From Nocardioides sp. URHA0032 (lineage in GTDB: Bacteria; Actinomycetota; Actinomycetes; Propionibacteriales; Nocardioidaceae), in assembly GCF_000620645.1 (NCBI RefSeq), contig NZ_KK211161.1, positions 1-64,000 on the forward strand: a stretch of 64,000 bases of DNA, in the 5' to 3' direction. The notes beneath the pieces are model-generated. The model was not told the DNA's origin and ran no database searches. It worked only from the letters and a program-made list of their open reading frames with translations. Positions 41,295 through 50,042 of the stretch are shown here, one piece after another (within the stretch, counting starts at the first letter, position 1; each line of letters begins with the position of its first letter). Made by a program: the position numbers and the translations under genes.

Positions 41295-42511
41295 GTTCCC
41301 TGCTCAAGCAGCCCCGCGCCGTGTGGGCCGTCGCCTTCGCGTGCGTCATCGCCTTCATGGGCATCGGCCTGGTCGACCCGATCCTCAAGGAGATCGCGGC
41401 CTCGCTCGGTGCGACCGGCAGCCAGGTCTCGCTGCTGTTCAGCAGCTACATGGCGGTGATGGGCATCGCGATGCTCGTGACAGGTGTGGTGTCGAGCCGG
41501 ATCGGCGCGAAGCGCACGCTGCTGGCCGGCCTGGTGCTGATCATCGTCTTCGCGGCCCTGGCCGGCTCCTCGAGCACGGTCGGCGCCGTCATCGGCTTCC
41601 GCGCCGGCTGGGGACTGGGCAACGCACTGTTCGTCGCGACCGCACTGGCGACCATCGTCCAGGCGTCGAAGGGCTCGGTCGCCCAGGCGGTCATCCTGTT
41701 CGAGGCGGCGCTCGGCCTCGGCATCGCCTCCGGGCCGTTGCTCGGTGGGCTGCTCGGTGAGCAGTCCTGGCGGGCACCGTTCTTCGGCGTCTCCACGCTG
41801 ATGGCGATCGCCCTCGTGGCGACCGCGTTCCTCCTCCCGTCGACCCCGCCCCAGGGACGGCGTACGTCGCTGGCGGACCCGTTCCGCGCGCTGCGCCACC
41901 CCGCGCTGCTGCTGCTCGCGCTGGTCGCGATCTGCTACAACCTCGGCTTCTTCACGCTGATGGCCGCCGGCCCGTTCGCGCTCCCGACGTACGGGATCAT
42001 GCAGATCGGCTGGACGTTCTTCGGCTGGGGCGTGCTGCTGGCCGTCACGTCCGTGGTCGTCGCCCCGGGGCTGCAGCGGCGCTTCGGCACGCTGCCCACG
42101 CTGACCGCCGTGCTGGCGCTGTTCGCGCTCGACCTCGCGCTGATGGCGATGTACGCCGAGCACGAGCCGGCGATCATGGCGGGCATCATCGCCGCCGGCG
42201 CGCTGCTCGGCATCAACAACACCCTCGTGACCGAGACCGTCATGGGTGCCGCTCCCGTCGAGCGCCCGGTCGCGTCCGCGGCGTACTCGTTCGTCCGGTT
42301 CACCGGCGGCGCGGTCGGCCCGTTCGTCGCGATGAAGCTGTTCGAGCACCAGGGCGTGCACGCGCCGTTCTGGTTCGGCGCGGTCGCGATCGCGGTCGGC
42401 GTGGCGATCATCGCCGCCGGGACCCCGACGATCCGCAGGGCCCTCGAGGGCGCCTTGCCGGCACACGGGGTCGAGGAGGCCGAGGCGGAGCTCGTCGGCG
42501 ACCTCGCCTGA
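41291..42511 (+). CDS. MFS efflux transporter
   Basis: A 406-residue, twelve-helix major facilitator. Motif A-like loop VVSSRIGAKRTLLAG between helices 2 and 3 and motif C-like ASGPLLGG in helix 5 indicate a drug:proton antiporter of the DHA1 type. GTG 41291 overlaps marR by four bases (GTGA), with GGAAGC upstream. The substrate is unknown; the MarR repressor probably senses it or a related compound. Confidence 0.88.
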   Translation: MSSLLKQPRAVWAVAFACVIAFMGIGLVDPILKEIAASLGATGSQVSLLFSSYMAVMGIAMLVTGVVSSRIGAKRTLLAGLVLIIVFAALAGSSSTVGAVIGFRAGWGLGNALFVATALATIVQASKGSVAQAVILFEAALGLGIASGPLLGGLLGEQSWRAPFFGVSTLMAIALVATAFLLPSTPPQGRRTSLADPFRALRHPALLLLALVAICYNLGFFTLMAAGPFALPTYGIMQIGWTFFGWGVLLAVTSVVVAPGLQRRFGTLPTLTAVLALFALDLALMAMYAEHEPAIMAGIIAAGALLGINNTLVTETVMGAAPVERPVASAAYSFVRFTGGAVGPFVAMKLFEHQGVHAPFWFGAVAIAVGVAIIAAGTPTIRRALEGALPAHGVEEAEAELVGDLA

Positions 42512-42534
42512 CACCGCGATCCTGGCCGACCCGG

Positions 42535-43227
42535 CTAGCGGGTGACCACGACGTTGGTGCGGGCCGCCTTGTCGTGCAGCGCCTGCCGCCTGGCGTCCCA
42601 GAGCGGCCACAGGCCGTCGAGGAACGAGTACGTCGAGACCAGCCACCCGACGTAGGTGATGCCGCTGAGCAGGCTCGGGCCGAACTGCGTGAGCCAGCGC
42701 AGCACCACCGTGCCGAGCGGCATCGGGCCGGGCACGTCGCGACGCCGCACCCGCATCCCGAGCACCAGCTTGCCGGGCGTCGCCTGCTTCCACATCAGGA
42801 AGCCGACGTGGTAGGCGAAGTTGATCGCACAGCTGATCAGCCCGATCACGATCATCGTCGAGGCCAGCTCGCGCTGCAGGTCCCACGAGGACGGCGGCTC
42901 CGTGCCGGCGTCGAGCGCGCGGGACGTCTCGTCCCAGAAGTCGCGGATCGGGCCCGCAAGGTCTCCCCAGAACGGGATGCTCGCGACGACCATCACCGGC
43001 ACCAGGATGACGACGTCCACGAGGTACGCCGCCACCCGGCGGCCCCACCCGGCGAGCTCGACGCCGTCGGGCGTGGTGGGCGGACCGGCGTGCGCCGCCG
43101 GCACCGGCGCGCCCGTGACCGGCTGGACGTGGCCGGTCCACTGCCCGCCGTCCCACCACCGCACCACGGGCTGCTGGCCCGCCTGCTGCCAGGGATCGGC
43201 GTACCACCCGGGTCCGATCTGGGTCAC
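42535..43227 (-). CDS. RDD-family membrane protein with DUF2510 N-terminus
   Basis: A 230-residue protein. Residues 1-35 carry a DUF2510 motif (GPGWYADPWQQ, VRWWDGGQWTGHV). The RDD domain begins with AGWGRRVAAYLVDVVIL and has about three or four transmembrane helices, with the ATPGKLVLGMRVRR segment typical of the family. GTG 43227 puts DUF2510 at the very start. Function unknown; RDD proteins are suggested to be ion exchangers or regulators. Confidence 0.87.
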   Translation of the reverse strand: MTQIGPGWYADPWQQAGQQPVVRWWDGGQWTGHVQPVTGAPVPAAHAGPPTTPDGVELAGWGRRVAAYLVDVVILVPVMVVASIPFWGDLAGPIRDFWDETSRALDAGTEPPSSWDLQRELASTMIVIGLISCAINFAYHVGFLMWKQATPGKLVLGMRVRRRDVPGPMPLGTVVLRWLTQFGPSLLSGITYVGWLVSTYSFLDGLWPLWDARRQALHDKAARTNVVVTR

Positions 43228-43260
43228 GGCCGAGACGCTAGCGCCCGCCGGGGTGCGCAT

Positions 43261-43295
43261 CAACGCCCCGGCTGCCAGGGGCGGCCGGGGCGTTG
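43261..43295 (-). terminator. Terminator downstream of hppD
   Basis: CAACGCCCCGGC (43261-43272) pairs perfectly with GCCGGGGCGTTG (43284-43295) with an 11-base loop. It lies 28 bases past the hppD stop on the minus strand. Confidence 0.8.
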
Positions 43296-43323
43296 CTCCC
43301 TCCCAGAAGGGAGACCGTGGGGC

Positions 43324-44517
43324 TCAGAGGTTCCCGCGGGCGTCCTGCTCGCGCTCGATCGCCTCGAACAGCGCCTTGAAGTTCCCCTTGCCGAAGCCCA
43401 GCGAGCCGTGCCGCTCGATGAACTCGTAGAACACAGTAGGCCGATCACCCATGGGCTTGGTGAAGATCTGGAGCAGATAGCCGTCCTCGTCGCGATCGAC
43501 GAGGATCTTCCGCTTCTTCAGCTCCTCGATCGGCACCCGCACCTCGCCGATCCGGGCCCGCAGCTCGGGGTCGTCGTAGTAGGAGTCCGGGGTCTCCAGG
43601 AACTCGACCCCGTTGTCGCGCAGGATGTCGACGCTGCGCAGGATGTCGTTGGTCGCGAGCGCGATGTGCTGGCAGCCGGCGCCGTCGTAGAACTCGAGGT
43701 ACTCGTCGATCTGCGACTTCTTCTTCGCGATCGCCGGCTCGTTGAGCGGGAACTTCACCCGGTGGTTGCCGCTCGCGACGACCTTGGACATCAGCGCCGA
43801 GTAGTCGGTGGCGATGTCGTCGCCGATGAACTCCGCCATGTTCGTGAAGCCGAGGACCTTGTTGTAGAAGGCCACCCACTCGTCCATCCGGCCGAGCTCG
43901 ACGTTGCCGACGCAGTGGTCGACGGCCTGGAACAGCCGCTTGGGGTGGCCCTCGCGGCGCACCACCTTCGTCGTCGCGGCGACGTACCCGGGCAGGTACG
44001 GGCCGTCGTACCTCGAGCGGTCGACGAGGGTGTGGCGGGTCTCGCCGTACGTCGCGATCGCGGCCATCCGCACCGTGCCGTGCTCGTCGGACTCGTCGTG
44101 CGGCTCGACCAGGATCGTCGCCCCCTGGGCCCGGGCGTGCTCGATGCACTTGTCGACGTCGGGCACCTCCATCGGGAGGTCCACGACGCCGTCGCCGTGC
44201 TTACGGTGGTGGTCGAGCACCGGGCTGTCCGGTGTCACGCCGCCGGTGAAGACGAAGCGGGCGCTCCCGGAGCGCAGCACGAGCGACTTCGAGTCGCGGC
44301 AGCCGTTCTCCGGGCCGCGGTACGCCTCGAGGTCCATGCCGAGCGCGAGCTGGTAGTACGCCGCGGTCTGGGTCGCGTTGCCCACCACGAAGCACACGGC
44401 GTCCTGCGCGGTCACCGGGAACGGGTCGTTGGCGGCGTCGTACTCCACGAGCCCGACCAGCTCCTTGAGCTGCTCGAGGGTGAGGTCGGCCTTGAGCTCG
44501 TCAGGTGTCAGCGTCAT
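43324..44517 (-). CDS. hppD: 4-hydroxyphenylpyruvate dioxygenase
   Basis: A 397-residue non-haem Fe(II) enzyme of tyrosine breakdown that makes homogentisate. Two VOC repeats are visible. Iron ligands fall in VDHCVGNVE, GCQHIALATND and the C-terminal VFYEFIERHG. The conserved FKALFEAIEREQ..RGNL tail closes the active site. It is divergent from an Lrp-type regulator, a common arrangement in which the regulator controls it in response to an aromatic amino acid or intermediate. No homogentisate dioxygenase gene lies nearby. Confidence 0.95.
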   Translation of the reverse strand: MTLTPDELKADLTLEQLKELVGLVEYDAANDPFPVTAQDAVCFVVGNATQTAAYYQLALGMDLEAYRGPENGCRDSKSLVLRSGSARFVFTGGVTPDSPVLDHHRKHGDGVVDLPMEVPDVDKCIEHARAQGATILVEPHDESDEHGTVRMAAIATYGETRHTLVDRSRYDGPYLPGYVAATTKVVRREGHPKRLFQAVDHCVGNVELGRMDEWVAFYNKVLGFTNMAEFIGDDIATDYSALMSKVVASGNHRVKFPLNEPAIAKKKSQIDEYLEFYDGAGCQHIALATNDILRSVDILRDNGVEFLETPDSYYDDPELRARIGEVRVPIEELKKRKILVDRDEDGYLLQIFTKPMGDRPTVFYEFIERHGSLGFGKGNFKALFEAIEREQDARGNL

Positions 44518-44545
44518 GGCCGAAGCGTCGCCCGGACCGGGCAGT

Positions 44546-44577
44546 CTGTGCAACAGTGGGCCGACACGTTGTGCAAC
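44546..44577. promoter_or_regulatory. Repeated TGTGCAAC sites between hppD and the Lrp-type gene
   Basis: TGTGCAAC occurs at 44547-44554 and 44570-44577, 23 bases apart, about two helical turns. Each lies in a small palindrome (CTGTGCAACAG and GTTGTGCAAC). Spacing on one DNA face suits binding of an Lrp/AsnC octamer or dimer pair to the shared promoter region. Confidence 0.55.
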
Positions 44578-44599
44578 CTGTCCAGCGAGAGGGTGTCGG

Positions 44600-45082
44600 A
44601 TGGACGACCTGGACGGCAGAGTGATCGAGCTGTTCGCGACCGACCCGCGGGTCGGGGTGCTCGAGGCGTCCCGCCGGCTCGGGGTGGCCCGCGGCACCGT
44701 GCAGGCGCGCCTCGACCGGCTGGCGGCGAGCGGCGTGATCACCGGGTGGGGCCCGGACCTCTCCCCGGAGGCGCTGGGATTCCCGGTGACGGCGTTCCTC
44801 ACCCTCGAGATCCGTCAGGAGACCAGCCAGGGCGGGCACGACGCGGTCGGCGCGCACCTCGCCGCCATCCCCGAGGTGCTCGAGGTGCAGACGATCACCG
44901 GCGCCGGCGACATGTGGGCGCGCGTGGTGGCGCGGTCGAACGCCGACCTCCAGCGGGTCATCGACGCCGTCCTCGAGCACCCCGCGATCGTGCGCTCCTC
45001 GACGGTGATCGCCCTCGCGACCCAGGTGCCCTACCGGGTGCGGCCGCTGGCGCTGAGGTCCTCGACCGAGGGCACGAAGTAG
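44600..45082 (+). CDS. Lrp/AsnC-family regulator
   Basis: A 160-residue protein with an N-terminal helix-turn-helix (SRRLGVARGTVQARLDRL) and a C-terminal RAM/AsnC ligand domain (TITGAGDMWARVVARSNADL). It is divergent from hppD and probably regulates it. The 3' end overlaps the convergent DyP gene by 52 bases. ATG 44600 has GAGAGGG about seven bases upstream. Confidence 0.9.
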   Translation: MDDLDGRVIELFATDPRVGVLEASRRLGVARGTVQARLDRLAASGVITGWGPDLSPEALGFPVTAFLTLEIRQETSQGGHDAVGAHLAAIPEVLEVQTITGAGDMWARVVARSNADLQRVIDAVLEHPAIVRSSTVIALATQVPYRVRPLALRSSTEGTK

Positions 45083-45909
45083 TACCCGCCGGTCAGCGGC
45101 GTCGAGTAGCGCGTGAGGTCGTCGCGGACGCCGCCGACGCCCGCCATGCTGTCGAGCATCCGGGCCAGCGGGCCCTGATCCGCGGCGAACCCGACGAACA
45201 TGGTGCCGTGGTCCGAGACCGTGCCGTACGGCGTGTTCCGCCGGAAGATCCGACCGAACTCGTCCTGGTCGGTGCGCGCCACGTGCGAGCCCTCCGGCTT
45301 GTCCTCGAGCTCGATGCTGTCGGGCTTGGTGCGCCCCATGACCCGCTCCTGGCGCTCGGTGGGGAGGCCGGTCCAGGCCCGCGCCTCGTGCGTCCACTGC
45401 TGGAGCAGCAGCACCGAGCCGCCCGCACCGCGGGCGCCGTCGGGGACCAGCACCTCGTGCGGGCTGACGAGCACCGAGTGGTTCTCGGTGCCGTCGATGA
45501 AGCCGGTGAGGTCGCGGTCGCGGTGGTAGGTCCAGCCCACGACCTCGTGCGCGAGCACCGCGACCCCCTCGAGCGCGGCGAGCATGCCGATCACGGCGTC
45601 GAAGACCACGTCGTACGAGCCGCCAGCGACCCAGAGCGCCGCGTCGTGCTGGGTGGCCGGCATCGTGAACCCGTCCGGGCCGGCCACCGGCTCGGTGAAG
45701 CCACGGGTGCCGGCAGGCATGGGCCCGAACCAGACCTCGGGGCGGAAGCCGGTCACGAGGTTGACGCCGCCCATCGTGGTCCGCGGCTCGGCGAGGTCCG
45801 CGACCTCCCGCACCAGGTCGGCTCCGGACGCCCCGTCGGCGAGGTCGAGCTCGACGTAGGAGTGCGCCAGCGTCCCGAGCGCGAAGATGCCGGGCTGGGG
45901 TACGGGCAT
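45031..45909 (-). CDS. Dye-decolourising peroxidase (DyP)
   Basis: A 292-residue haem peroxidase. The family motif GFIDGTENHS supplies the distal Asp. Proximal His is in KPEGSHVARTD, and the conserved Arg is in FRRNTPYG. No Tat signal is present, so it is cytoplasmic or encapsulin-loaded, though no C-terminal encapsulin tag is obvious and no encapsulin gene is nearby. ATG 45909 follows AGGAGG by about four bases. It starts eight bases after the IclR gene's stop. Confidence 0.9.
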   Translation of the reverse strand: MPVPQPGIFALGTLAHSYVELDLADGASGADLVREVADLAEPRTTMGGVNLVTGFRPEVWFGPMPAGTRGFTEPVAGPDGFTMPATQHDAALWVAGGSYDVVFDAVIGMLAALEGVAVLAHEVVGWTYHRDRDLTGFIDGTENHSVLVSPHEVLVPDGARGAGGSVLLLQQWTHEARAWTGLPTERQERVMGRTKPDSIELEDKPEGSHVARTDQDEFGRIFRRNTPYGTVSDHGTMFVGFAADQGPLARMLDSMAGVGGVRDDLTRYSTPLTGGYYFVPSVEDLSASGRTR

Positions 45910-45917
45910 GAATCCTC

Positions 45918-46553
45918 CTAGGAGAGCCTGGCCGCGACCTCGGCGGCCGCCCGGCGCACCCGCGGGGAGATCGCGTCGACGTCGATGTCGCCGAGGGTGA
46001 CGATCCCGACGCTGGCCTCCAGCCCGTCGATGCCCGGCACCGGCACCGCGAGGCCGCGGGCGCCCGGCTGCAGCTCGCCCTGGGTGACCGCGAACGGCTG
46101 GGCGTCGGGCTGACGCCCCAGCAGGATCGCCTTGCCGGCGGCACCGCGGGTGAGCGGGTGCCGGGACCCGACCCGGTAGCTGACGTGGAAGTCGGTCCAC
46201 GACGGCTCCACCACCGCGAGGGCGAGCGCCTCCTCGCCGTCGGCGACGGTCAGGTGTGCCGTGCAGCCGACGCTCTCGGCGAGCTCCCGCAGCACGGGTA
46301 CGGCGAGGTCGCGCAGCACCGGCTGCACGGCGGAGGCCAAGTGCAGCACCCCGAGGCCGACGTGCAGCCGGCCGCGCGGGTCCCGGCGTACCAGCGCGTG
46401 CTGCTCGAGCGTGCTGACGAGCCGGTAGACGACGGTCCGGTTCACCTCGAGGCGCGCGGCCAGCTCGGTCACGGTCAGCCCACCGGTCGAGGCGGCGAGC
46501 ACGTCCAGGACGCGCAGCCCACGGTCCAGCGTCTGCGAGGTCTCAGCCGGCAC
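45918..46553 (-). CDS. IclR-family regulator
   Basis: A 211-residue regulator with the N-terminal IclR winged helix (LTVTELAARLEVNRTVVYRLV; 21 residues, core 26-44) and a C-terminal effector domain (LRELAESVGCTAHLTVADG, HPLTRGAAGKAILL). The domain is shorter than the usual 250 residues. GTG start 46553. Directly followed by the DyP gene, so it may control it, together with any aromatic-compound genes elsewhere. Confidence 0.88.
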   Translation of the reverse strand: MPAETSQTLDRGLRVLDVLAASTGGLTVTELAARLEVNRTVVYRLVSTLEQHALVRRDPRGRLHVGLGVLHLASAVQPVLRDLAVPVLRELAESVGCTAHLTVADGEEALALAVVEPSWTDFHVSYRVGSRHPLTRGAAGKAILLGRQPDAQPFAVTQGELQPGARGLAVPVPGIDGLEASVGIVTLGDIDVDAISPRVRRAAAEVAARLS

Positions 46554-46572
46554 GGCCCCACCCTAGGGGGAT

Positions 46573-48363
46573 TCAGGACGTCTTGCGCAGGGCCCATTCC
46601 CGGATCCGGTCGATCCGGGCGTGCAGCTGCTCGGCGGTGGCGACGGCCGCCGCCGGGCCACCGCACTCCTTGCGCAGCGCCGCGTGGGTGATGCCGTGGG
46701 CCTGTCCGGTGCGGTGGTGCCAGGCGGCGACCAGGCCGTTGAGCTCGCGGCGGAGGACCGCCAGCTGCTCGTGCGTGGAGACCTCGGCGAGCGAGTCGGC
46801 GGCCTGCTCGACCCGGCTCGCCTGCTGCTTCCTCGCGCGCTCGCTCTGCCGGTGCTGCAGCAGCTCGCGCATCTGGCCCGGCTCCAGGAGGCCGGGGATG
46901 CCGAGGAAGTCCATCTCCTCCTCCGAGCCCACGTGCACCTCTCCGGAGTGGCCGAACTCGCCGCCGTCGTACAGCACCCGGTCGAAGCGGGCCTCGGAGC
47001 CGAGCGCCTCCCACGACGCCAGCAGGTCGTCGGACGCCGCCTCGCCGGCGTTCGCCTGCGCGAGCAGCTCGTTCTCGGCCGCGAAGATGTCGTCCTCGTC
47101 GGTGACGCGGCGACCCAGCACGTGGTCGCGCTCGACCTCCATCTCCGAGGCGTGGCCGAGCAGGTGCGGCACCGACGGCAGGAACACCGATGCCGTCTCA
47201 CCGCGGTTCCGGGCGCGGACGAACCGGCCGACGGCCTGGGCGAAGAAGAGCGGCGTCGACGTGGTGGTCGCGTAGACGCCGACGGCGAGCCGCGGCACGT
47301 CGACACCCTCGGAGACCATCCGGACCGCGACCATCCAGCGCTTGTCGTTCGAGGTGAACTCGCTGATCCGCTTGGACGCGAGCTTCTCGTCGGAGAGCAC
47401 CACGGTCGCGGACTCGCCACTGATGCCCTTCAGCAGCTTCGCGTAGGCCCGGGCGGAGTCCTGGTCGGAGGCGATCACGAGGCCGCCGGCGTCGGGCACG
47501 TGCCGGCGCACCTCCGAGAGCCGCTTGTCGGCGGCGGCGAGGACCGCCGGCATCCACGAGCCGCCGGGGTCGAGGGCGGTGCGCAGCGCCTGGTTGGTCA
47601 GGTCCTTGGTGAGCGGCTCCCCCAGCCGCGCGGCGATCTCGTCGCCGGCGCGGGTGCGCCACTGCATCTCGCCGGAGTACGCGAGGAACAGCACCGGGCG
47701 GACCACGTGGTCGGCGAGCGCGTGCGCGTAGCCGTAGGTGAAGTCCGCGGCCGAGCGCGGGACGCCGTCGTCCCCCGGGGCGTAGGTCACGAACGGGATC
47801 GGGTTCACGTCGGAGCGGAACGGCGTGCCGGTCAGCGCCAGCCGGCGGGTCGCGGGCTCGAACGCCTCGCGCACGCCCTCGCCCCACGACAGCGCGTCAC
47901 CGGCGTGGTGCACCTCGTCGAGGATGACCAGCGTCTTGAACCGCTCGGTGCGGATCCGCATGGCGAGCGGGTTCACCGCGACCCCGGCGTACGTCACCGC
48001 GATGCCGACGTAGTCCTGCGAGGTGCGGCCCTTGCCGGCGGCGTACGTCGGGTCGATCGGCACGCCCGCGCGGGCGGCCGCCTCGGCCCACTGCAGCTTG
48101 AGGTGCTCGGTCGGCGCGACGATCGTGACCCGGTCGACGATCCGGCGCCCGAGCAGCTCGGCCGCCACCGAGAGCGCGAAGGTGGTCTTGCCGGCACCGG
48201 GCGTCGCGACAGCGAGGAAGTCGCGCGGCTGGGTGTCGAAGTACTGCCGCATGGCCGCGGTCTGCCAGGCACGGAGGGAGGTCGCCGTGCCCCACGCCGC
48301 GCGCTCCGGCCAGGCCGGAGTCAGCGCGTTCGGTTGGGGGTCGGCCTCGGGCCGGCCCGTCAC
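46573..48363 (-). CDS. DEAD/DEAH-box helicase
   Basis: A 596-residue superfamily 2 helicase. Walker A ATPGAGKTT (53-61), Walker B DEVH (149-152), motif III LTGTPFRSD, and motif VI QAVGRFVRAR. A C-terminal 170-residue helical part is unique to this actinobacterial group. It may be RecG/XPB-like in DNA repair or handle RNA; function is unproven. GTG 48363 overlaps the DUF3039 stop by four bases, a conserved pair in actinobacteria. Confidence 0.9.
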   Translation of the reverse strand: MTGRPEADPQPNALTPAWPERAAWGTATSLRAWQTAAMRQYFDTQPRDFLAVATPGAGKTTFALSVAAELLGRRIVDRVTIVAPTEHLKLQWAEAAARAGVPIDPTYAAGKGRTSQDYVGIAVTYAGVAVNPLAMRIRTERFKTLVILDEVHHAGDALSWGEGVREAFEPATRRLALTGTPFRSDVNPIPFVTYAPGDDGVPRSAADFTYGYAHALADHVVRPVLFLAYSGEMQWRTRAGDEIAARLGEPLTKDLTNQALRTALDPGGSWMPAVLAAADKRLSEVRRHVPDAGGLVIASDQDSARAYAKLLKGISGESATVVLSDEKLASKRISEFTSNDKRWMVAVRMVSEGVDVPRLAVGVYATTTSTPLFFAQAVGRFVRARNRGETASVFLPSVPHLLGHASEMEVERDHVLGRRVTDEDDIFAAENELLAQANAGEAASDDLLASWEALGSEARFDRVLYDGGEFGHSGEVHVGSEEEMDFLGIPGLLEPGQMRELLQHRQSERARKQQASRVEQAADSLAEVSTHEQLAVLRRELNGLVAAWHHRTGQAHGITHAALRKECGGPAAAVATAEQLHARIDRIREWALRKTS

Positions 48364-48620
48364 TCGTTCTCGCCCGAGTCGTTCTTGAGGGACTCCCAGA
48401 CGTCCTTGCACTCCGGGCAGACCGGGAACTTCTCCGGCGCACGGCTGGGCACCCAGACCTTGCCGCACAGGGCCACCACCGGGGTGCCCATCACCATCGC
48501 CTCGGTGAGCTTGTCCTTCTCCACGTAGTGGGAGAACCGCTCGTGGTCACCCTCGTCGGTCGGGACGGTACGTCGGTCCTCGCGGACGTCCGTGTCTGTC
48601 GAGAAGCCGATGGTGGTCAC
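48360..48620 (-). CDS. DUF3039 small zinc-ribbon-like protein
   Basis: An 86-residue protein whose core reads RFSHYVEKDKLTEAMVMGTPVVALCGKVW (29 residues; core 28-46), then CPECKDVW. Cys52 with the CPEC pair suggests a zinc site. DUF3039 proteins are conserved across actinobacteria next to this helicase and may be accessory subunits. GTG start 48620. Confidence 0.88.
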   Translation of the reverse strand: MTTIGFSTDTDVREDRRTVPTDEGDHERFSHYVEKDKLTEAMVMGTPVVALCGKVWVPSRAPEKFPVCPECKDVWESLKNDSGENE

Positions 48621-48643
48621 AGGATCACCTTACGTCAGCGGGG

Positions 48644-49387
48644 TCAGCCGAGGTCGCGGTCCTCCACACCCTCGGGCCGGTTGGCGGTCACGCAGAAGAC
48701 CATCCCCGCGGGGTCGCGCAGGACGTGCCAGCCCGGGCCGGCGCCGAGGTCGGCGGCGCCGAGGCCGCGGACCCGGCGTACCTCGGCAGGTACGTCGTCG
48801 GCGCCGTGGTCGACGTGCGCGCGCACCGGCCCGTCCGCCTCGTCGAGCCGCTGGAAGAGCAGCTGCAGGGGCGAGCCGTCCGCGTGCCACTTGCCGGCGA
48901 ACTCCGGGGCCGGCGAGTCGACCCACCGGCCCGGCAGCAGGGCGCGCCAGAACGCGACCTCGGTCTCGTGGAGCTCCGGCGGCGAGTCGACGCAGACCTG
49001 GACGACCCGGCCGGTGTGGCCGCCCGGCCAGCCGACCGGCTGCGGCGCCCGGCGGTCGGCGGCCGCCAGGACACAGAACGGCAGCCCTCCGGGTGACGCC
49101 AGCGTCTGCCACCGGTCCCGGGCGGCGACGAGGCTCGCTCCCAGGTCCCGGGCCTGCGCGACGGTCGCGTCCGGCGCCTCGCTCTCGAGGTCGAGGTGCA
49201 CCCGCGGCCCGCCGTCGACCTCCTGCAGGTGCAGGTACGCCGAGCCGTCCGGCGGCTCGAGGCTGCGCAGCTCGCGATGCCCTGGCCACGGCGCGCCCGC
49301 CGGCCAGCCGGTGAGGCCGCCCCAGAACTCCGCCGCGGGGCGCAGCTGGTCCCGTGGGACGTCGATGACGGCGTGCAACCAGGTCAC
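48644..49387 (-). CDS. VOC-family protein with two glyoxalase-like halves
   Basis: A 247-residue protein made of two glyoxalase/bleomycin-resistance-type modules: LHAVIDVPRDQLRPAAEFWGGL opens the first (22 residues; core 4-22) and VVQVCVDSPPELHETEVAFWRALLP the second. It belongs to the CFP32-like tandem VOC group. No strict metal-ligand set can be assigned, so enzyme or ligand-binding function is open. It lies seven bases after the YqgE gene. Confidence 0.8.
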   Translation of the reverse strand: MTWLHAVIDVPRDQLRPAAEFWGGLTGWPAGAPWPGHRELRSLEPPDGSAYLHLQEVDGGPRVHLDLESEAPDATVAQARDLGASLVAARDRWQTLASPGGLPFCVLAAADRRAPQPVGWPGGHTGRVVQVCVDSPPELHETEVAFWRALLPGRWVDSPAPEFAGKWHADGSPLQLLFQRLDEADGPVRAHVDHGADDVPAEVRRVRGLGAADLGAGPGWHVLRDPAGMVFCVTANRPEGVEDRDLG

Positions 49388-49393
49388 GGCACC

Positions 49394-49951
49394 TCAGTTC
49401 AGGTCCGGGTCGAAGGGCCGCGTCGAGTGCCAGGCCAGCTCCCCGGGCTGCCGGCGGAGGACGTCGCGCCACAGCTCGTGCGGATCGACGCGGAAGACGT
49501 CGGGGACCTGCGCGGGCAGGACGTACCAGCTGCCCTCCTCGATCTCGACGTCGAGCTGCTCGGCCCCCCAGCCGGCGTACCCGGCGAAGATCCGCACCCC
49601 CTCCAGGCTGCCCTCGAGCAGCTCCGGCGGGGTGTCCAGGTCGACCAGCCCGAGCCTCCCGTCGACGGCCCGGAAGCCGACCGGAACGTCGTCCTCGGTG
49701 CGCAACGTGGCGACGGCCAACGCACCCTGGGTGCTGACCGGGCCGCCCTGGAAGAGCACGTCCGGCTCGGCGACCACGTCTCCCCAGCCCTCCAGCACCT
49801 CGGCGACCCGCACACCGGACGGGCGGTTGAGCACGACGCCGAGCGCGCCCTGGTCGTCGACGTCGAGGAGGAGCACCACGGTGTCGGCGAAGTTCGGGTC
49901 GAGGAGCGCAGGCGTCGCCACGAGCAGCATCCCCGCCTGCGCCTCGCCCAT
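49394..49951 (-). CDS. YqgE/AlgH family protein
   Basis: A 185-residue protein with the family blocks GMLLVATPALLDPNFADTVV, LGVVLNRPSG, VLFQGGPVS, RIFAGYAGWGAEQL and the C-terminal WRDVLRRQPGELAWHS. The structure is a known single-domain fold of unknown biochemical role, conserved in most bacteria. ATG 49951. Co-directional with the VOC gene. Confidence 0.92.
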   Translation of the reverse strand: MGEAQAGMLLVATPALLDPNFADTVVLLLDVDDQGALGVVLNRPSGVRVAEVLEGWGDVVAEPDVLFQGGPVSTQGALAVATLRTEDDVPVGFRAVDGRLGLVDLDTPPELLEGSLEGVRIFAGYAGWGAEQLDVEIEEGSWYVLPAQVPDVFRVDPHELWRDVLRRQPGELAWHSTRPFDPDLN

Positions 49952-49983
49952 GACTCCATCATCACTCGCGGGGGAAGGACGCG

Positions 49984-50040
49984 CGACAGCCCCGGCCCGA
50001 CGCCGTGGGAGGGAGGGATGCGCCGGGACCGGGGCTGTCG
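49984..50040 (-). terminator. Long-loop hairpin downstream of the 50043-50576 gene
   Basis: CGACAGCCCCGG (49984-49995) pairs perfectly with CCGGGGCTGTCG (50029-50040), with a 33-base loop. It lies immediately after the stop codon at 50043 on the minus strand. Confidence 0.65.
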
Positions 50041-50042
50041 GA

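Noticed and set aside
42574..45921. A very long open frame on the plus strand across RDD, hppD and DyP genes
   Set aside because: It is antisense to well-supported genes. Its translation is low-complexity (Arg, Val, Gly, His, Asp) as expected for the opposite strand of high-GC codons.
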